The notes below the pieces were generated by a model. It saw nothing but the letters and a program-made list of their open reading frames with translations, was not told the DNA's origin and searched no databases. A DNA stretch of 46,944 nt, from NCBI GenBank assembly GCA_001819875.1, contig MHNR01000012.1, positions 4,775 to 51,718 of the forward strand, given 5' to 3'. Of this stretch, positions 15,560 to 23,988 are shown piece by piece; position 1 is the first letter of the stretch, and each line of letters begins with the position of its first letter. Origin of the DNA: Candidatus Ryanbacteria bacterium RIFCSPHIGHO2_02_FULL_48_12. GTDB taxonomy: Bacteria > Patescibacteriota > Minisyncoccia > Ryanbacterales > 2-02-FULL-48-12. A program made the translations under genes and the position numbers.

Positions 15560-16630
15560 ATGCCAAGTTCGCTTGAGCGTGTGCTCAAACAATATGATTA
15601 TATGTTGCCAGAGCGCTTGGTAGCGAAATGCCCGGTCACTCCGCGGGATGCCGCGCGGATGCTGGTCTATCAGCGAGCAACAGATACGATACGGTGGGAT
15701 ACATTTCTGCATCTCCCCAAATATCTTCCCAAGGGTGCGGTGCTCGTATTCAATAAGACCAAGGTTTTTCCGGCGCGACTCAAACTAAAAAAAGAAACGG
15801 GTGGTACAGTAAAAATTTTATACGTCAAACACGATGCGCGCTACTTGTATGCGCTTTGTGACAAGCCCCTGCGAAACGGCATGAAACTTTCTTTGGGGGG
15901 AGTGGTGCGTTTTGCGGTACGCGCCAAAAAAGAGGCGGTCTATACACTGGTGCCACATATGCCGGTGAGTAAGGTGATGGAGTTATTCTTGCGTTATGGG
16001 GAGACGCCCATCCCGCCGTATATCAAAAACTCTCCGCTCTCGGAATCACGTCTACGCAAGGAGTACCAAACGGTATTTGCCTCCGCGCTTGGCTCGGTAG
16101 CCGCCCCCACGGCGTCACTGCATTTTACCAAGCGTCTCTTGTCGCGTATCAAAAAATCCGGATGCGATATTGCATTTGTCACACTACATGTAAATCTGGG
16201 GACATTTGCACCCATAACCCAAATAGCATTGCGTACGGGACGTTTGCATGAGGAGTATTATGAGATAGACGCGCGTACAAAAACTTTGCTCGAGTCGGCC
16301 AAGCGTGCCGGTCGGCCGATTATCGCTGTGGGTACTACAGTGGTACGTACCCTTGAGTCTGCGGCAGATAAAAAGGGAGTGCTCCAAAGACCCTCTGGGT
16401 TTACAGATCTTTTTATTCGTGAAAAATATCAGTTTCGTTTTGTAGATGGCATAATTACTAATTTTCATGTGCCCAAATCGAGTCTCCTCATCCTCGTTGC
16501 CGCGTTTGCGGGTCAGAAAAATATTTTGGATTTATATCAGACCGCCATCAAGAAAAAGTTTCGATTTTTTTCCTTCGGTGATGGGATGCTTATTTTGGGT
16601 TCAAAAATCCCAAATCCCAAGGCCAAGTGA
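15560..16630 (+). CDS. queA: SAM:tRNA ribosyltransferase-isomerase
   Basis: 356 residues. QueA moves ribose from S-adenosylmethionine to the preQ1 base already inserted by Tgt, giving epoxyqueuosine. Family signatures: YMLPERLVAKCP near the start, VLVFNKTKVFPARL, YGETPIPPYI, YQTVFA..LGSVAAPTASLHF, HVNLGTFAPI and the C-terminal TNFHVPKSSLLILVAAFAG. In queA the SVAAPTA loop binds substrate. Starts five bases after tgt and shares its transcript. Confidence 0.96.
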   Translation: MPSSLERVLKQYDYMLPERLVAKCPVTPRDAARMLVYQRATDTIRWDTFLHLPKYLPKGAVLVFNKTKVFPARLKLKKETGGTVKILYVKHDARYLYALCDKPLRNGMKLSLGGVVRFAVRAKKEAVYTLVPHMPVSKVMELFLRYGETPIPPYIKNSPLSESRLRKEYQTVFASALGSVAAPTASLHFTKRLLSRIKKSGCDIAFVTLHVNLGTFAPITQIALRTGRLHEEYYEIDARTKTLLESAKRAGRPIIAVGTTVVRTLESAADKKGVLQRPSGFTDLFIREKYQFRFVDGIITNFHVPKSSLLILVAAFAGQKNILDLYQTAIKKKFRFFSFGDGMLILGSKIPNPKAK

Positions 16631-16667
16631 CCAAAGGGGGTATTTTGTGTCCCAAAGTATTTTTGGC

Positions 16668-16679
16668 TATAATAGGCTT
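16668..16679 (+). promoter_or_regulatory. Perfect -10 box, leaderless start
   Basis: TTGTGT (16645-16650), 17 bases, TATAAT (16668-16673), six bases, ATG 16680. The promoter overlaps only the end of the queA spacer. Confidence 0.65.
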
Positions 16680-16946
16680 ATGTCTGAAGAAATATCTCCA
16701 ACAAAAGCCGATCAGAAAAGTATTCGCAAAAAAGCTAGAGAGCAGACCATTGGCTATATTGTCGGCGCGTTTGGACTTGTCGCTGGTCTTGCCTGGAATG
16801 ATGCGGTCAAAGCATTTATTGAATACGCATTTCCCATGAGTGCTGGCGGAGGGCTTGCGGCGAAGTTTGTCTATGCGCTCCTGATCACCCTTGCGGTAGT
16901 GGTGATTACGACCTATCTCTCCCGTCTTACGGAAAAAGAAGGGTAA
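16680..16946 (+). CDS. DUF5654-type small membrane protein
   Basis: 88 residues: a charged N-terminal helix, then two transmembrane helices (~29-49 and ~58-80). The GAFGLVAGLAWNDAVKAF segment matches what I know of DUF5654 proteins, which are widespread in candidate-phylum bacteria and archaea with no known function. Single leaderless gene with its own promoter and terminator. Confidence 0.75.
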   Translation: MSEEISPTKADQKSIRKKAREQTIGYIVGAFGLVAGLAWNDAVKAFIEYAFPMSAGGGLAAKFVYALLITLAVVVITTYLSRLTEKEG

Positions 16947-16973
16947 GCGCCTCTTAGATATTATTATAGCGTT

Positions 16974-16994
16974 GCCGGCGTAAGTCGGTTTTTT
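16974..16994 (+). terminator. Rho-independent terminator
   Basis: Short GCCGGC/GTCGGT stem followed by TTTTTT, between the DUF5654 gene and truB. Confidence 0.6.
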
Positions 16995-17021
16995 CTCTTG
17001 TAAAATTGTCGGTTAAAGTTC

Positions 17022-17033
17022 TAGCATAGCTTT
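17022..17033 (+). promoter_or_regulatory. -10 box for leaderless truB
   Basis: TAGCAT (17022-17027), six bases, ATG 17034; TTGTAA lies 18 bases upstream of the -10. Confidence 0.5.
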
Positions 17034-17687
17034 ATGGATGAGTTGTTCGCAGTTTATAAACCCAAAGGCCCGACGTCGCACGATATAATCATGCGCATTC
17101 GCCGTATTACCGGTGAGCGACATGTGGGGCACGCGGGGACGCTGGATCCCTTAGCATCAGGTGTTTTGGTGGTGGGTGTGGGCAGAGCCGCTACGCGCAA
17201 ACTTACCAGCGAGATCCGCAAAGACAAGACCTATATTGCCGATATATATCTGGGAGCTTCCAGTGCTACCGATGATGCTGAAGGTGAGCGTACTACCCAT
17301 GCCGTAGCACATATACCTACAGATGAGACGATCTTAGTTGTGCTCCAAAAATTTGTAGGGCGGATACTGCAACGTCCGCCGGTGTATAGCGCACTCAAAA
17401 TTTCCGGCAAGCCCGCCTACAAGCGGGTGCGGGAGGGGGAGCGTGTCGAGCTAGCGCCGCGCGAAGTGGAGATCCATGCAATTAAACTGCTTGCCTATGA
17501 CTGGCCGCATCTCAAGATTCAGGTAGATACGGGATCGGGCGTCTATATACGAGCGCTCGCACGGGATATCGGCGAAGCTTTGGGGACGGGCGCATATCTT
17601 GCGGATTTGGAGCGCACACGCGTGGGGGAGTTTGGGGTGGAAGGCGCAGTACGTCTCGCGGATCTCGTGAAGCATCTAAAAATGTAA
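17034..17687 (+). CDS. truB: tRNA pseudouridine(55) synthase
   Basis: 217 residues. TruB isomerises U55 in the T-loop of tRNAs. The catalytic motif GHAGTLDPLASGVL places the nucleophile at Asp38; YKPKGPTSHD precedes it, and KTY.ADI.LG, RPPVYSALKISGKPAYKRVREG and the later Y.RALARDIGE.LG motifs are all present. At 217 residues it is shorter than E. coli TruB (about 314) and lacks the C-terminal PUA domain, as in many streamlined genomes. Confidence 0.95.
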   Translation: MDELFAVYKPKGPTSHDIIMRIRRITGERHVGHAGTLDPLASGVLVVGVGRAATRKLTSEIRKDKTYIADIYLGASSATDDAEGERTTHAVAHIPTDETILVVLQKFVGRILQRPPVYSALKISGKPAYKRVREGERVELAPREVEIHAIKLLAYDWPHLKIQVDTGSGVYIRALARDIGEALGTGAYLADLERTRVGEFGVEGAVRLADLVKHLKM

Positions 17688-17691
17688 CCGC

Positions 17692-17720
17692 TTGATTGCA
17701 AGGGCATGATCCTATATAGT
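17692..17720 (+). promoter_or_regulatory. Canonical promoter
   Basis: TTGATT (17692-17697), 17 bases, TATAGT (17715-17720), then a leader with AAGGGGG before ATG 17753. Confidence 0.6.
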
Positions 17721-17752
17721 TTCTGTAGAAAAAGTCTGAAGGGGGCTCTCTT

Positions 17753-18127
17753 ATGGCAGTAAAAAAAATTCTTGTGGCGGATGCCGACCATGATGTAAGG
17801 CTCTATGTAGAGACAACTCTTCGAGTGCCATCATGGTCCTATCAGATTATCTTGAAAGAAGATTTGCTTTGGTTGGCTGTGGGCTTATCTGAAGGATGGC
17901 CGGACTTTATTATTGTCAGCGGGGAGCTCGTCGCTCAATCCATCAAGGCCTTTGTGGATAATGTCCGCAGGGGTCATCCACGCTTGCCAATACTCATTAT
18001 GGTGCCGAAAAACCATAACTATTTTGGTAATTTTGAGATGGTCTACTCTATACAAAAGCCGTTCTCTCCGCTCGAGCTTTTAGAGAAGTTGCAGGAGATA
18101 CTTACTGTATCCTGTGCGAACCCATAG
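17753..18127 (+). CDS. Receiver-like protein lacking the phosphoacceptor Asp
   Basis: 124 residues with the length and strand/helix order of a CheY-type receiver. The first strand ends in an acidic cluster (KILVADADHD, ~5-14) and the Lys-Pro of the last active-site loop is kept (IQKPFSPLELLEKL, ~100-113). The third strand reads DFIIVSGELV (~51-60), with Ser where the phosphorylated Asp should be, so phosphotransfer is not expected. It may act as a phosphorylation-independent adaptor. Its ribosome binding site is strong and its terminator overlaps the stop codon. Confidence 0.65.
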   Translation: MAVKKILVADADHDVRLYVETTLRVPSWSYQIILKEDLLWLAVGLSEGWPDFIIVSGELVAQSIKAFVDNVRRGHPRLPILIMVPKNHNYFGNFEMVYSIQKPFSPLELLEKLQEILTVSCANP

Positions 18128-18155
18128 TCCTGAAAGATTGTGGGTTTTTATTTTG
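18119..18155 (+). terminator. Rho-independent terminator
   Basis: AACCCATA pairs with TGTGGGTT (one wobble) before TTTTATTTT; it overlaps the stop codon of the receiver-like gene. Confidence 0.75.
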
Positions 18156-18179
18156 TATGGATGTGTGTATACTATAGGC

Positions 18180-18350
18180 ATGGAACATTCATGTGTGAAG
18201 TGCGGTGGGTCAACTGCCGGATACAAGTGTGATGGTTGTGGAGCCGGATGTGATGAGAGTAACAGTCAGCATAGCTGCGGTACCGGAGTATGCGCGCCAC
18301 AGTGCTCTGGTTGTGGCGAGCCCGAGACCAAGTGTACTTGCCAACGGTAG
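18180..18350 (+). CDS. Small Cys-rich putative metal-binding protein
   Basis: 56 residues with 11 cysteines, arranged largely as CxxC pairs (C5/C8, C17/C20, C42/C45) plus C24, C33, C38, C52 and C54, and two histidines. The pattern fits one or two zinc ribbons or knuckles in the cytoplasm. TATACT lies exactly six bases before the ATG, giving a leaderless start. No family assigned. Confidence 0.7.
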   Translation: MEHSCVKCGGSTAGYKCDGCGAGCDESNSQHSCGTGVCAPQCSGCGEPETKCTCQR

Positions 18351-18360
18351 TTTTTTGCAA

Positions 18361-18390
18361 AAAGACAACTCATGAAAAGGTTGTTTTTTT
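18361..18390 (+). terminator. Rho-independent terminator
   Basis: GACAAC and GTTGTT pair across a ten-base loop, followed by a run of seven T's. Confidence 0.65.
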
Positions 18391-18493
18391 GTTTGGATAT
18401 ATATAGGTCATGGCTAGTAAAATACAGCCATCTTGTATTAAAAGATAAAATCTCTATAATATAAATAGCTTATTAAGGTAACCAATTTTATTT

Positions 18494-19261
18494 ATGGAGC
18501 CAGAAATACGTATGGAGCCCCAGCAGACTCCAGCACCAGTTCCCAGTCCGTACATGGTCCCTATGGCTATCGTTATTGCAGGAGCCATGATTGCCGGGTC
18601 CATTTTTTACTCGGGTGGTAGCCGTTCAGGAGTGGCGAATATCAAAGATGCTATAGATCCGACACTTACGGCAGACGACCAAGGGGCCAAAGGGATGGAC
18701 AGTGTCAAGCCGATAACCAAAGACGACCATATCTTGGGCGATCCCAACGCGCCGGTCAAAATTGTAGAGTTCTCGGATTTGGAGTGTCCATTTTGCAAGC
18801 GATTCCACGATACGACCAAACAGGTCATGGATGAGTATGGCAAATCCGGTAAAGTTGCGCTGGTATTCCGCCACTTCCCACTTGAGCAACTGCACCCCAA
18901 GGCCCCCAAAGAAGCCGAGGCTACCGAGTGCGCCTACGAGCAAGGAGGAAACGCAAAGTTCTGGGATTACACCAATCGCATATTCGAGGTTACGCCATCC
19001 AACAATGGTTTGGATTTAAATCTTCTGCCAAAGTTTGCCGAGGATCTTGGACTCAATCGTGCTCAGTTCGAATCTTGCCTCTCTTCGGGTAAATATAAGG
19101 ACAAGGTACAGGCTCAGTATGATGATGCAGTTGCCTCCGGTGGTACCGGTACGCCGTACAGCATCGTGATCGCTCCCAATGGCAAAAAGTTTGTCGTAAG
19201 CGGCGCCCAGCCATACAGCGCGGTCAAAACAATTATCGAGCAGGCACTCAAGGAAAACTAG
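18494..19261 (+). CDS. DsbA-like thiol-disulfide oxidoreductase, membrane anchored
   Basis: 255 residues: Pro-rich N-terminus, transmembrane helix ~21-40, then a DsbA/BdbD-type thioredoxin fold with DLECPFCKRF (active site CPFC 98-101) and the cis-Pro loop GTGTPYS (~217-223). The domain should face outward and oxidise or isomerise disulfides in exported proteins. Likely clients in this window include the Cys-rich repeat protein at 34498. Its own terminator follows. Confidence 0.9.
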   Translation: MEPEIRMEPQQTPAPVPSPYMVPMAIVIAGAMIAGSIFYSGGSRSGVANIKDAIDPTLTADDQGAKGMDSVKPITKDDHILGDPNAPVKIVEFSDLECPFCKRFHDTTKQVMDEYGKSGKVALVFRHFPLEQLHPKAPKEAEATECAYEQGGNAKFWDYTNRIFEVTPSNNGLDLNLLPKFAEDLGLNRAQFESCLSSGKYKDKVQAQYDDAVASGGTGTPYSIVIAPNGKKFVVSGAQPYSAVKTIIEQALKEN

Positions 19262-19299
19262 TATCCAGTAGTAAGTCGTACGTGTTTAGTAATAGGTAC

Positions 19300-19327
19300 A
19301 AAAACCCCGCACGATATGCGGGGTTTT
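19300..19327 (+). terminator. Rho-independent terminator
   Basis: AAAACCCCGC, seven-base loop and GCGGGGTTTT, a 10-bp perfect stem with A and T flanks. Confidence 0.9.
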
Positions 19328-19338
19328 CCACAGGCGTA

Positions 19339-19367
19339 TTGACATACCACGGTATCTCTTGTAGCAT
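19339..19367 (+). promoter_or_regulatory. Consensus -35 promoter with leaderless start
   Basis: TTGACA (19339-19344), 17 bases, TAGCAT (19362-19367), six bases, ATG 19374. One of the clearest examples of the fixed -10-to-ATG spacing. Confidence 0.7.
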
Positions 19368-19373
19368 CGAGAC

Positions 19374-19493
19374 ATGGATTTTATTAGTCAATCAGCTGTA
19401 TATTTTTGGCTCAACTGCGGAGTGCTCCTTATGGGCATTCTCTTTATTGTGCTTTGCAGAAAACAGCGGGAGGTTGGGTTAGTCAGGATATAA
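19374..19493 (+). CDS. 39-residue single-span membrane protein
   Basis: Encodes 39 residues: a short N-terminus, a hydrophobic helix (residues ~9-28) and a basic tail (RKQREV). Support comes from the consensus promoter placed at the leaderless spacing and from the terminator just after it. No family recognised. Confidence 0.6.
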   Translation: MDFISQSAVYFWLNCGVLLMGILFIVLCRKQREVGLVRI

Positions 19494-19514
19494 GAACTAT
19501 ACAATGATTACCAC

Positions 19515-19545
19515 ACCGATCCCGCTCTAGCGGGGTCGGTTTTCT
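19515..19545 (+). terminator. Rho-independent terminator
   Basis: ACCGATCCCGCT and AGCGGGGTCGGT pair (one wobble) and are followed by TTTTC. Confidence 0.85.
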
Positions 19546-19648
19546 TTCGGAGTGTTATGCTGTTTATCTCCACGGAGATAGGTAGCTTACGCATCGAAAT
19601 TGGGTATGTGCAGATTAGATCTTTTACATTTTAGGAAAAGGAGGAGTT

Positions 19649-20566
19649 ATGGAGAAAGTCATGGGTCCTTGGACGTTTACGTTATGCGATACAAGGCTTC
19701 AGATGACGGATCGTGAGCTTGCGGAGACAAAAGATATCATCCACGCCTGGGAGCCGGCGTTTGCCAGAGAAGAAAATGCGTCTGTAAGAATTTTTGGCAA
19801 GCCCTCAATATTAGTGCGGGTTGATTATGCTTGCCAGAGCGATGGCAGTATCGGTGTCTATGAGGTTGAGGAACGGCCATGTGGTATGGGCATGGGTATG
19901 CAGTATCACCCATATTTTTGTGAACACTTTTCGCGATTGTTCCGTCGTTGGTACCAGACCTGCGGCAAAATAACATCCGTTGTTTCTCCACATAGGGTTA
20001 ATTCATGCGATGATACTGCGTGGGCGAGTGAGTTGCGCTTGGACATCAAGTACACGTACGATGTACCGGAAGACGGAATTTATTGGGTACGTGCCGACCC
20101 ACACGAAACGGATTACCACTCTCTTGTGTCTTCATCGCTTACCACGATATGCAATGAAGGAGATAAGACGTATGGTCCTAAACTTGGTCTCTGGAAAGAG
20201 ATACCACAAAATCCTGACGAGCTTCCCTGGGAGGTGGGATTTGCCATAAAACCATTACAGGGCAGTAAGATGGAAAATCTCTATCTTTGGAAGCCGAGGG
20301 CACGCGACCTTGGGGGTATCGTAACGAAAACTCGAATTTTGAAAGAGATTGAACAGGGGAACGTCGCATTCTATCAAGAATGGATTGACCCGGAATACCC
20401 ATGCTTTTTGCCTGATGGGTACTTCATGATCCGACGGGTATTTTTCGGCTGGGATGTCGATTCAGAAGACTGGGATTGTTTAGGAGGTTTCTACACCGCC
20501 CGGCCCGGACAACAATGTCGGTTGCATGGCGCATCAGATGCTACCTTTGGGATTATCATGCCATAA
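19649..20566 (+). CDS. Unknown protein, possibly ATP-grasp-like
   Basis: 305 residues, not confidently recognised. Two stretches hint at an ATP-grasp fold: VRVDYACQSDGSIGVYEVEERPCGMGM (two segments, ~54-80), where an acidic strand follows a D-G turn, and FAIKPLQGSKMENLYLWKP (~202-220) with a Lys on a strand. Near the C-terminus YFMIRRVFFGW and GGFYTARPG..CRLHGASDA could be the metal and phosphate loop. The call is inference. Starts after AAAAGGAGGA, so it belongs to the Shine-Dalgarno-led set. Confidence 0.5.
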   Translation: MEKVMGPWTFTLCDTRLQMTDRELAETKDIIHAWEPAFAREENASVRIFGKPSILVRVDYACQSDGSIGVYEVEERPCGMGMGMQYHPYFCEHFSRLFRRWYQTCGKITSVVSPHRVNSCDDTAWASELRLDIKYTYDVPEDGIYWVRADPHETDYHSLVSSSLTTICNEGDKTYGPKLGLWKEIPQNPDELPWEVGFAIKPLQGSKMENLYLWKPRARDLGGIVTKTRILKEIEQGNVAFYQEWIDPEYPCFLPDGYFMIRRVFFGWDVDSEDWDCLGGFYTARPGQQCRLHGASDATFGIIMP

Positions 20567-20577
20567 CCTTCTCTACC

Positions 20578-20600
20578 AGGGTCCATACGGGCCCTTTTTC
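20578..20600 (+). terminator. Rho-independent terminator
   Basis: AGGGTCC, four-base loop, GGGCCCT, then TTTTC after the unknown gene ending at 20566. Confidence 0.75.
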
Positions 20601-20612
20601 TTTGGCATAATT

Positions 20613-20647
20613 TTGATTTTTTGGGTAACATCCGGTATCATCTATCC
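20613..20647 (+). promoter_or_regulatory. Promoter that fixes a leaderless GTG start
   Basis: TTGATT (20613-20618), 17 bases, TATCAT (20636-20641), six bases, GTG 20648. The spacing decides the start of the peptidase gene. Confidence 0.6.
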
Positions 20648-21739
20648 GTGGAAGATATAGAAAAAATACTGAAACAACTCGTCGAATTCCAATCAGTGAC
20701 CCAGGATCAGGAAGAAAATGGGCGCCTTTTGGACTTTGTAGAAAATACGCTGAAGTCTCATATGCATGTGCGGCGATTTGTATACAAGGGGTATCATGCT
20801 TTATTTGCTACGGTGGTGAATACAAAAAAACCAAAGATTGTTCTTGCCGCACATTGCGATGTCGTACCTGCGCCGCAACGACTTTTTCGTATGAAAGCCA
20901 ATGGTAGCAAACTCATTGGTAGAGGAGTTTTGGATATGAAGTTTGCGATAGCTTGCTATATGCGTTTAGTGACAGAGCTCAAGAAAAATCTGAAAGAGTA
21001 TGATTTGGGTATTATGATTACCTCTGATGAGGAGGTAGGAGGATCTCATGGGGTTCAATATTTGCTCGATAAAGGATATGGTGCTGGGCGCATAGCTTTT
21101 TTGCCCGATGGTGGCTGGGAGTGGCGTATTGAGACAGGAGCAAAAGGAGTCTGGCATATTGATGTCGAAGCTGTCGGCAAATCTGCACATGCCTCCCGTC
21201 CCTGGGAAGGAGAGACGCCATTTTTTGAGTTTTTTGAATTTCTAAAGGATCTCAAAGGCCAATTCTCTTCGGCAGTGTGTGATGGGAAGGATCACTATCA
21301 TGACACAGTGACCGTTGGCAGAATCATGGGGGGCGAGGCCGTCAATCAAATACCGTCGTTTATTCGCGCCTCTGTAGATATCAGACATATCCCGGAGACC
21401 ACCAAGAAGGATTTGGAGCGGCGCATCTTGTCAGTTATGAAAAAATACAAAAAAATATCCATGACGGAGCGTGTCTATGGCTATGCTTCCAAAACAAATC
21501 TTGATATCCCGGAGATACAGACGTTTCGTCAGATCGCGCGTCGCCATGGTATACAGACAGGCTCTATGTTTTCACATGGTTCATCGGACGCTAGATTTTT
21601 TGCAGAGAAAAATATTCCCACGCTCATTGTTTGGCCACGCGGTGGTGGGCATCATAGTGACGATGAATGGGTACAGCGTAGAGACATAGAGACGTACTAT
21701 AAGATTTTGCGCGATTGGGTGCTCGCCACGGCAAAATGA
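20648..21739 (+). CDS. M20-family metallopeptidase (ArgE/DapE/CPG2-like)
   Basis: 363 residues. Zinc-site motifs of M20 are present: LAAHCDVVPA (~67-76), GRGVLDMKFAIA (~99-110), TSDEEVGG (~127-134) with the catalytic Glu, and a C-terminal GGGHHSDDEW (~335). The central dimerisation insert (KGVWHIDVEAVGKSAHASRPWEG) is also typical. Members remove N-acyl or C-terminal residues from peptides; substrate is unknown. GTG 20648 is chosen over TTG 20621 because the promoter overlaps the longer version. Confidence 0.9.
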   Translation: MEDIEKILKQLVEFQSVTQDQEENGRLLDFVENTLKSHMHVRRFVYKGYHALFATVVNTKKPKIVLAAHCDVVPAPQRLFRMKANGSKLIGRGVLDMKFAIACYMRLVTELKKNLKEYDLGIMITSDEEVGGSHGVQYLLDKGYGAGRIAFLPDGGWEWRIETGAKGVWHIDVEAVGKSAHASRPWEGETPFFEFFEFLKDLKGQFSSAVCDGKDHYHDTVTVGRIMGGEAVNQIPSFIRASVDIRHIPETTKKDLERRILSVMKKYKKISMTERVYGYASKTNLDIPEIQTFRQIARRHGIQTGSMFSHGSSDARFFAEKNIPTLIVWPRGGGHHSDDEWVQRRDIETYYKILRDWVLATAK

Positions 21740-21763
21740 CCAACGCAAAATTTTTATACGGGG

Positions 21764-21789
21764 AATAAAAAATCCAGCGTAAGCTGGAT
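21764..21789 (-). terminator. Rho-independent terminator (minus)
   Basis: AATCCAGC/GCTGGAT stem; on the minus strand it is followed by a T-rich run, so it ends the gene at 21818-22291. Confidence 0.8.
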
Positions 21790-21817
21790 GGTGGGGTGTC
21801 TCGGGGAGGAGCTGCTG

Positions 21818-22291
21818 CTATGCCTTAAATCCCGGTGCGTCCCAGTAGCCGATGCAGGCCATCTCCTCGCTATCTCCGTCAAGTTTTACGAACAAAAACG
21901 GGTCTGTATAGAGATAACTTACACTTACACAAAGTCCTGCATCAAGGGCGGTTTTGGCTCGTTCGGCTATTATATGGGGAACCGTTTTGGTATTCCAGTA
22001 TTCTAGCCATTTTATAGGGACTTCTTTCCACGAGAGCAATTTGAACTGATTCAGTGATTCTGGCATGATCTGCCAGGGAAGAGACCAAAAAAGTTCAGCG
22101 AGCCACGGGTGTCTTGCCCAGAAAAATGTCTTTTTGAACGTTTGCAGATATTCCTTCTGGTAGGCTCGTACTCGCTCCATTGGTATAGATGGCAGATCGA
22201 GCTCCTGTAGTTTCTGCCGGAGCGGTGATGGTGTGGAAAGCGATTCCACGGTAAGAGCAGTAATATCAACCTTCGGCGGCATTTGGGACAT
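21818..22291 (-). CDS. Hypothetical protein
   Basis: 157 residues with no recognised family. The middle is rich in Trp and aromatic residues (FFWARHPWLAELFWSLPW, ~57-74), which could be amphipathic rather than membrane-spanning because charged residues flank it closely. The C-terminal third resembles an alpha/beta domain. AAGGAGG precedes the ATG, so it is Shine-Dalgarno-led. It is transcribed alone on the minus strand, divergent from xseA. Confidence 0.6.
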   Translation of the reverse strand: MSQMPPKVDITALTVESLSTPSPLRQKLQELDLPSIPMERVRAYQKEYLQTFKKTFFWARHPWLAELFWSLPWQIMPESLNQFKLLSWKEVPIKWLEYWNTKTVPHIIAERAKTALDAGLCVSVSYLYTDPFLFVKLDGDSEEMACIGYWDAPGFKA

Positions 22292-22366
22292 AGCGTGTCC
22301 TCCTTGTATAGGAACATTATCTATACGCTAGCAAACGTGGTCTCTTCAGACAAGCCACTCGTATGA

Positions 22367-22378
22367 TATGATGCAGAG
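22367..22378 (+). promoter_or_regulatory. -10 box for leaderless xseA
   Basis: TATGAT (22367-22372), six bases, ATG 22379. Confidence 0.5.
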
Positions 22379-23962
22379 ATGGATTTTGATATCATCCGAA
22401 AACTCAAAGCCAAGCGCAAAGAATTTGCCGATCGCGAGGGCAAAGAGCTTTATCGCGTTTTTTCCAATGAGACACTGGAGCTCACCGCCGCGGCATATCC
22501 TAAGACAAAAGCCGAACTCACGCTTATCAAAGGCTGGGGACCCAAAAAAATTGCTGCCTATGGCGATCAGATCTTGGCTTTGTTCGCGGGCGGGGCATCT
22601 ACGTCTTTGCCGGATGAAGTTTTACCTCTGGAGGTTCAAGGAGCACGTGAGCCGGGGATACTCTCGGTTGCCCAGTTTTTGGACATCGTGAATCTTTCGC
22701 TCGCGCGTATGGGGTCCATCAAGGTACGTGGTGAGCTAAGCGATGTCTCGGGTAATGGTATGGCATTTTTTGATCTCAAAGATGCGGAGGGGACTGATGC
22801 AATTGCCAAATGTTTTTTGGGCCGATGGCAATACGAGCGGTTTTCGCATCTTTTGGAGGCGGGGCTTGAGGTGGTGATTACCGGCCGCCCCAGTGTCTAT
22901 AAAAGTGGTAGTTTCCGCATCGTAGTCGAGTCCATCGAGCCGGTAGGCGAGGGGGCGCTCCAGAAGGCGTTTGAGGCGCTCAAGAAAAAACTTGAAGCCA
23001 AGGGGTATTTTGCCTCCTCACGCAAACGTGCCCTGCCCAAGATTATCAGAACAATTGGCGTTATCACCTCCGAGACGGGTGCGGTCATCAATGACTTCCG
23101 GCGTAATATTGGCGAGTTTGGCTTTCGTATAGAGCTTTTGGATGTGCGCGTGGAAGGGGATGAGTCCGAGGAGTCTATTGTCTCCGCAATTCGCTGGTTC
23201 AACGTGCATCGTCCCGAGCTGGATGTTCTGGTGCTCATGCGTGGCGGCGGTGGATTGGAGAGTATGCGGGCATTTAACTCCGAAGGGGTTGCAGAGGCCA
23301 TTGTCACCTCGCGTCTGCCGCTTATTACCGGTATTGGTCACGAAAAAGACGAGACGATTGCGGGATATGTCTCGGATAAAAATTTTTCTACGCCGACAGC
23401 GGTTGCCAATTTTATCCGGCAATCCAGAGAGACCATGTTGGAGCGAGTTGAGTTTGCCGGATCGGATCTCATCATGGGATTTGCCGAACTCATGGCATAC
23501 AAAGAAGACTTGCTTGCCCGCGTGCATGAGGGACTTATTCGTGCATTCCAGAACGCAATGGAGCGCTATGGATTTGTGTTGCGGCGGCTGGCGGCGGATC
23601 TCGCGGGAGGGTTGGGGCAGATATTCGCCTCATTCCATATGTTGGAGCGGCGGTTTGCAAGTGAGATGCATGCGTACTATCAGCATATTGGGGACGCGCG
23701 ACATCGGGTAGATCGGCTCTCGCTCCAGTCTCTTACCGCTATGCTTGAGCGTCAAAAACGCGCAGAGGCCCGTCTGGAGGTAGCGGAAGCCGCACTCTTA
23801 CCCCTAAGTCCGACAGCAATACTGGAGCGCGGATATAGTGTAGTTACAGATGCTGTAGGCAAGATTATCAAGTATAGCAGAGATGTGCGCGTCGGTGAGT
23901 TATTGCAGATAACGCTCTCCAAGGGCAAAATAGATTCGCGGGTAGAAAAAATACAAGAATAA
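22379..23962 (+). CDS. xseA: HRDC domain fused to exonuclease VII large subunit
   Basis: 527 residues. Residues ~1-72 form an HRDC-like helical domain (KAKRKEFADREGKELYRVFSN, then TKAELTLIKGWGPKKIAAYG), the module used by RecQ helicases to bind DNA. From ~97 it is XseA: OB-fold (LSVAQFLDIVN, IKVRGELSDVSG), then the catalytic core with IRTIGVITSETGAVINDF, LMRGGGGLESM and TGIGHEKDETI, followed by a long coiled-coil region. ExoVII degrades single-stranded DNA from both ends. No xseB was seen in the window. It lies directly upstream of a retron, and ExoVII has been implicated in processing some retron msDNAs. Confidence 0.93.
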   Translation: MDFDIIRKLKAKRKEFADREGKELYRVFSNETLELTAAAYPKTKAELTLIKGWGPKKIAAYGDQILALFAGGASTSLPDEVLPLEVQGAREPGILSVAQFLDIVNLSLARMGSIKVRGELSDVSGNGMAFFDLKDAEGTDAIAKCFLGRWQYERFSHLLEAGLEVVITGRPSVYKSGSFRIVVESIEPVGEGALQKAFEALKKKLEAKGYFASSRKRALPKIIRTIGVITSETGAVINDFRRNIGEFGFRIELLDVRVEGDESEESIVSAIRWFNVHRPELDVLVLMRGGGGLESMRAFNSEGVAEAIVTSRLPLITGIGHEKDETIAGYVSDKNFSTPTAVANFIRQSRETMLERVEFAGSDLIMGFAELMAYKEDLLARVHEGLIRAFQNAMERYGFVLRRLAADLAGGLGQIFASFHMLERRFASEMHAYYQHIGDARHRVDRLSLQSLTAMLERQKRAEARLEVAEAALLPLSPTAILERGYSVVTDAVGKIIKYSRDVRVGELLQITLSKGKIDSRVEKIQE

Positions 23963-23988
23963 GATATGGCCATGCTGTTTCATCTTAG

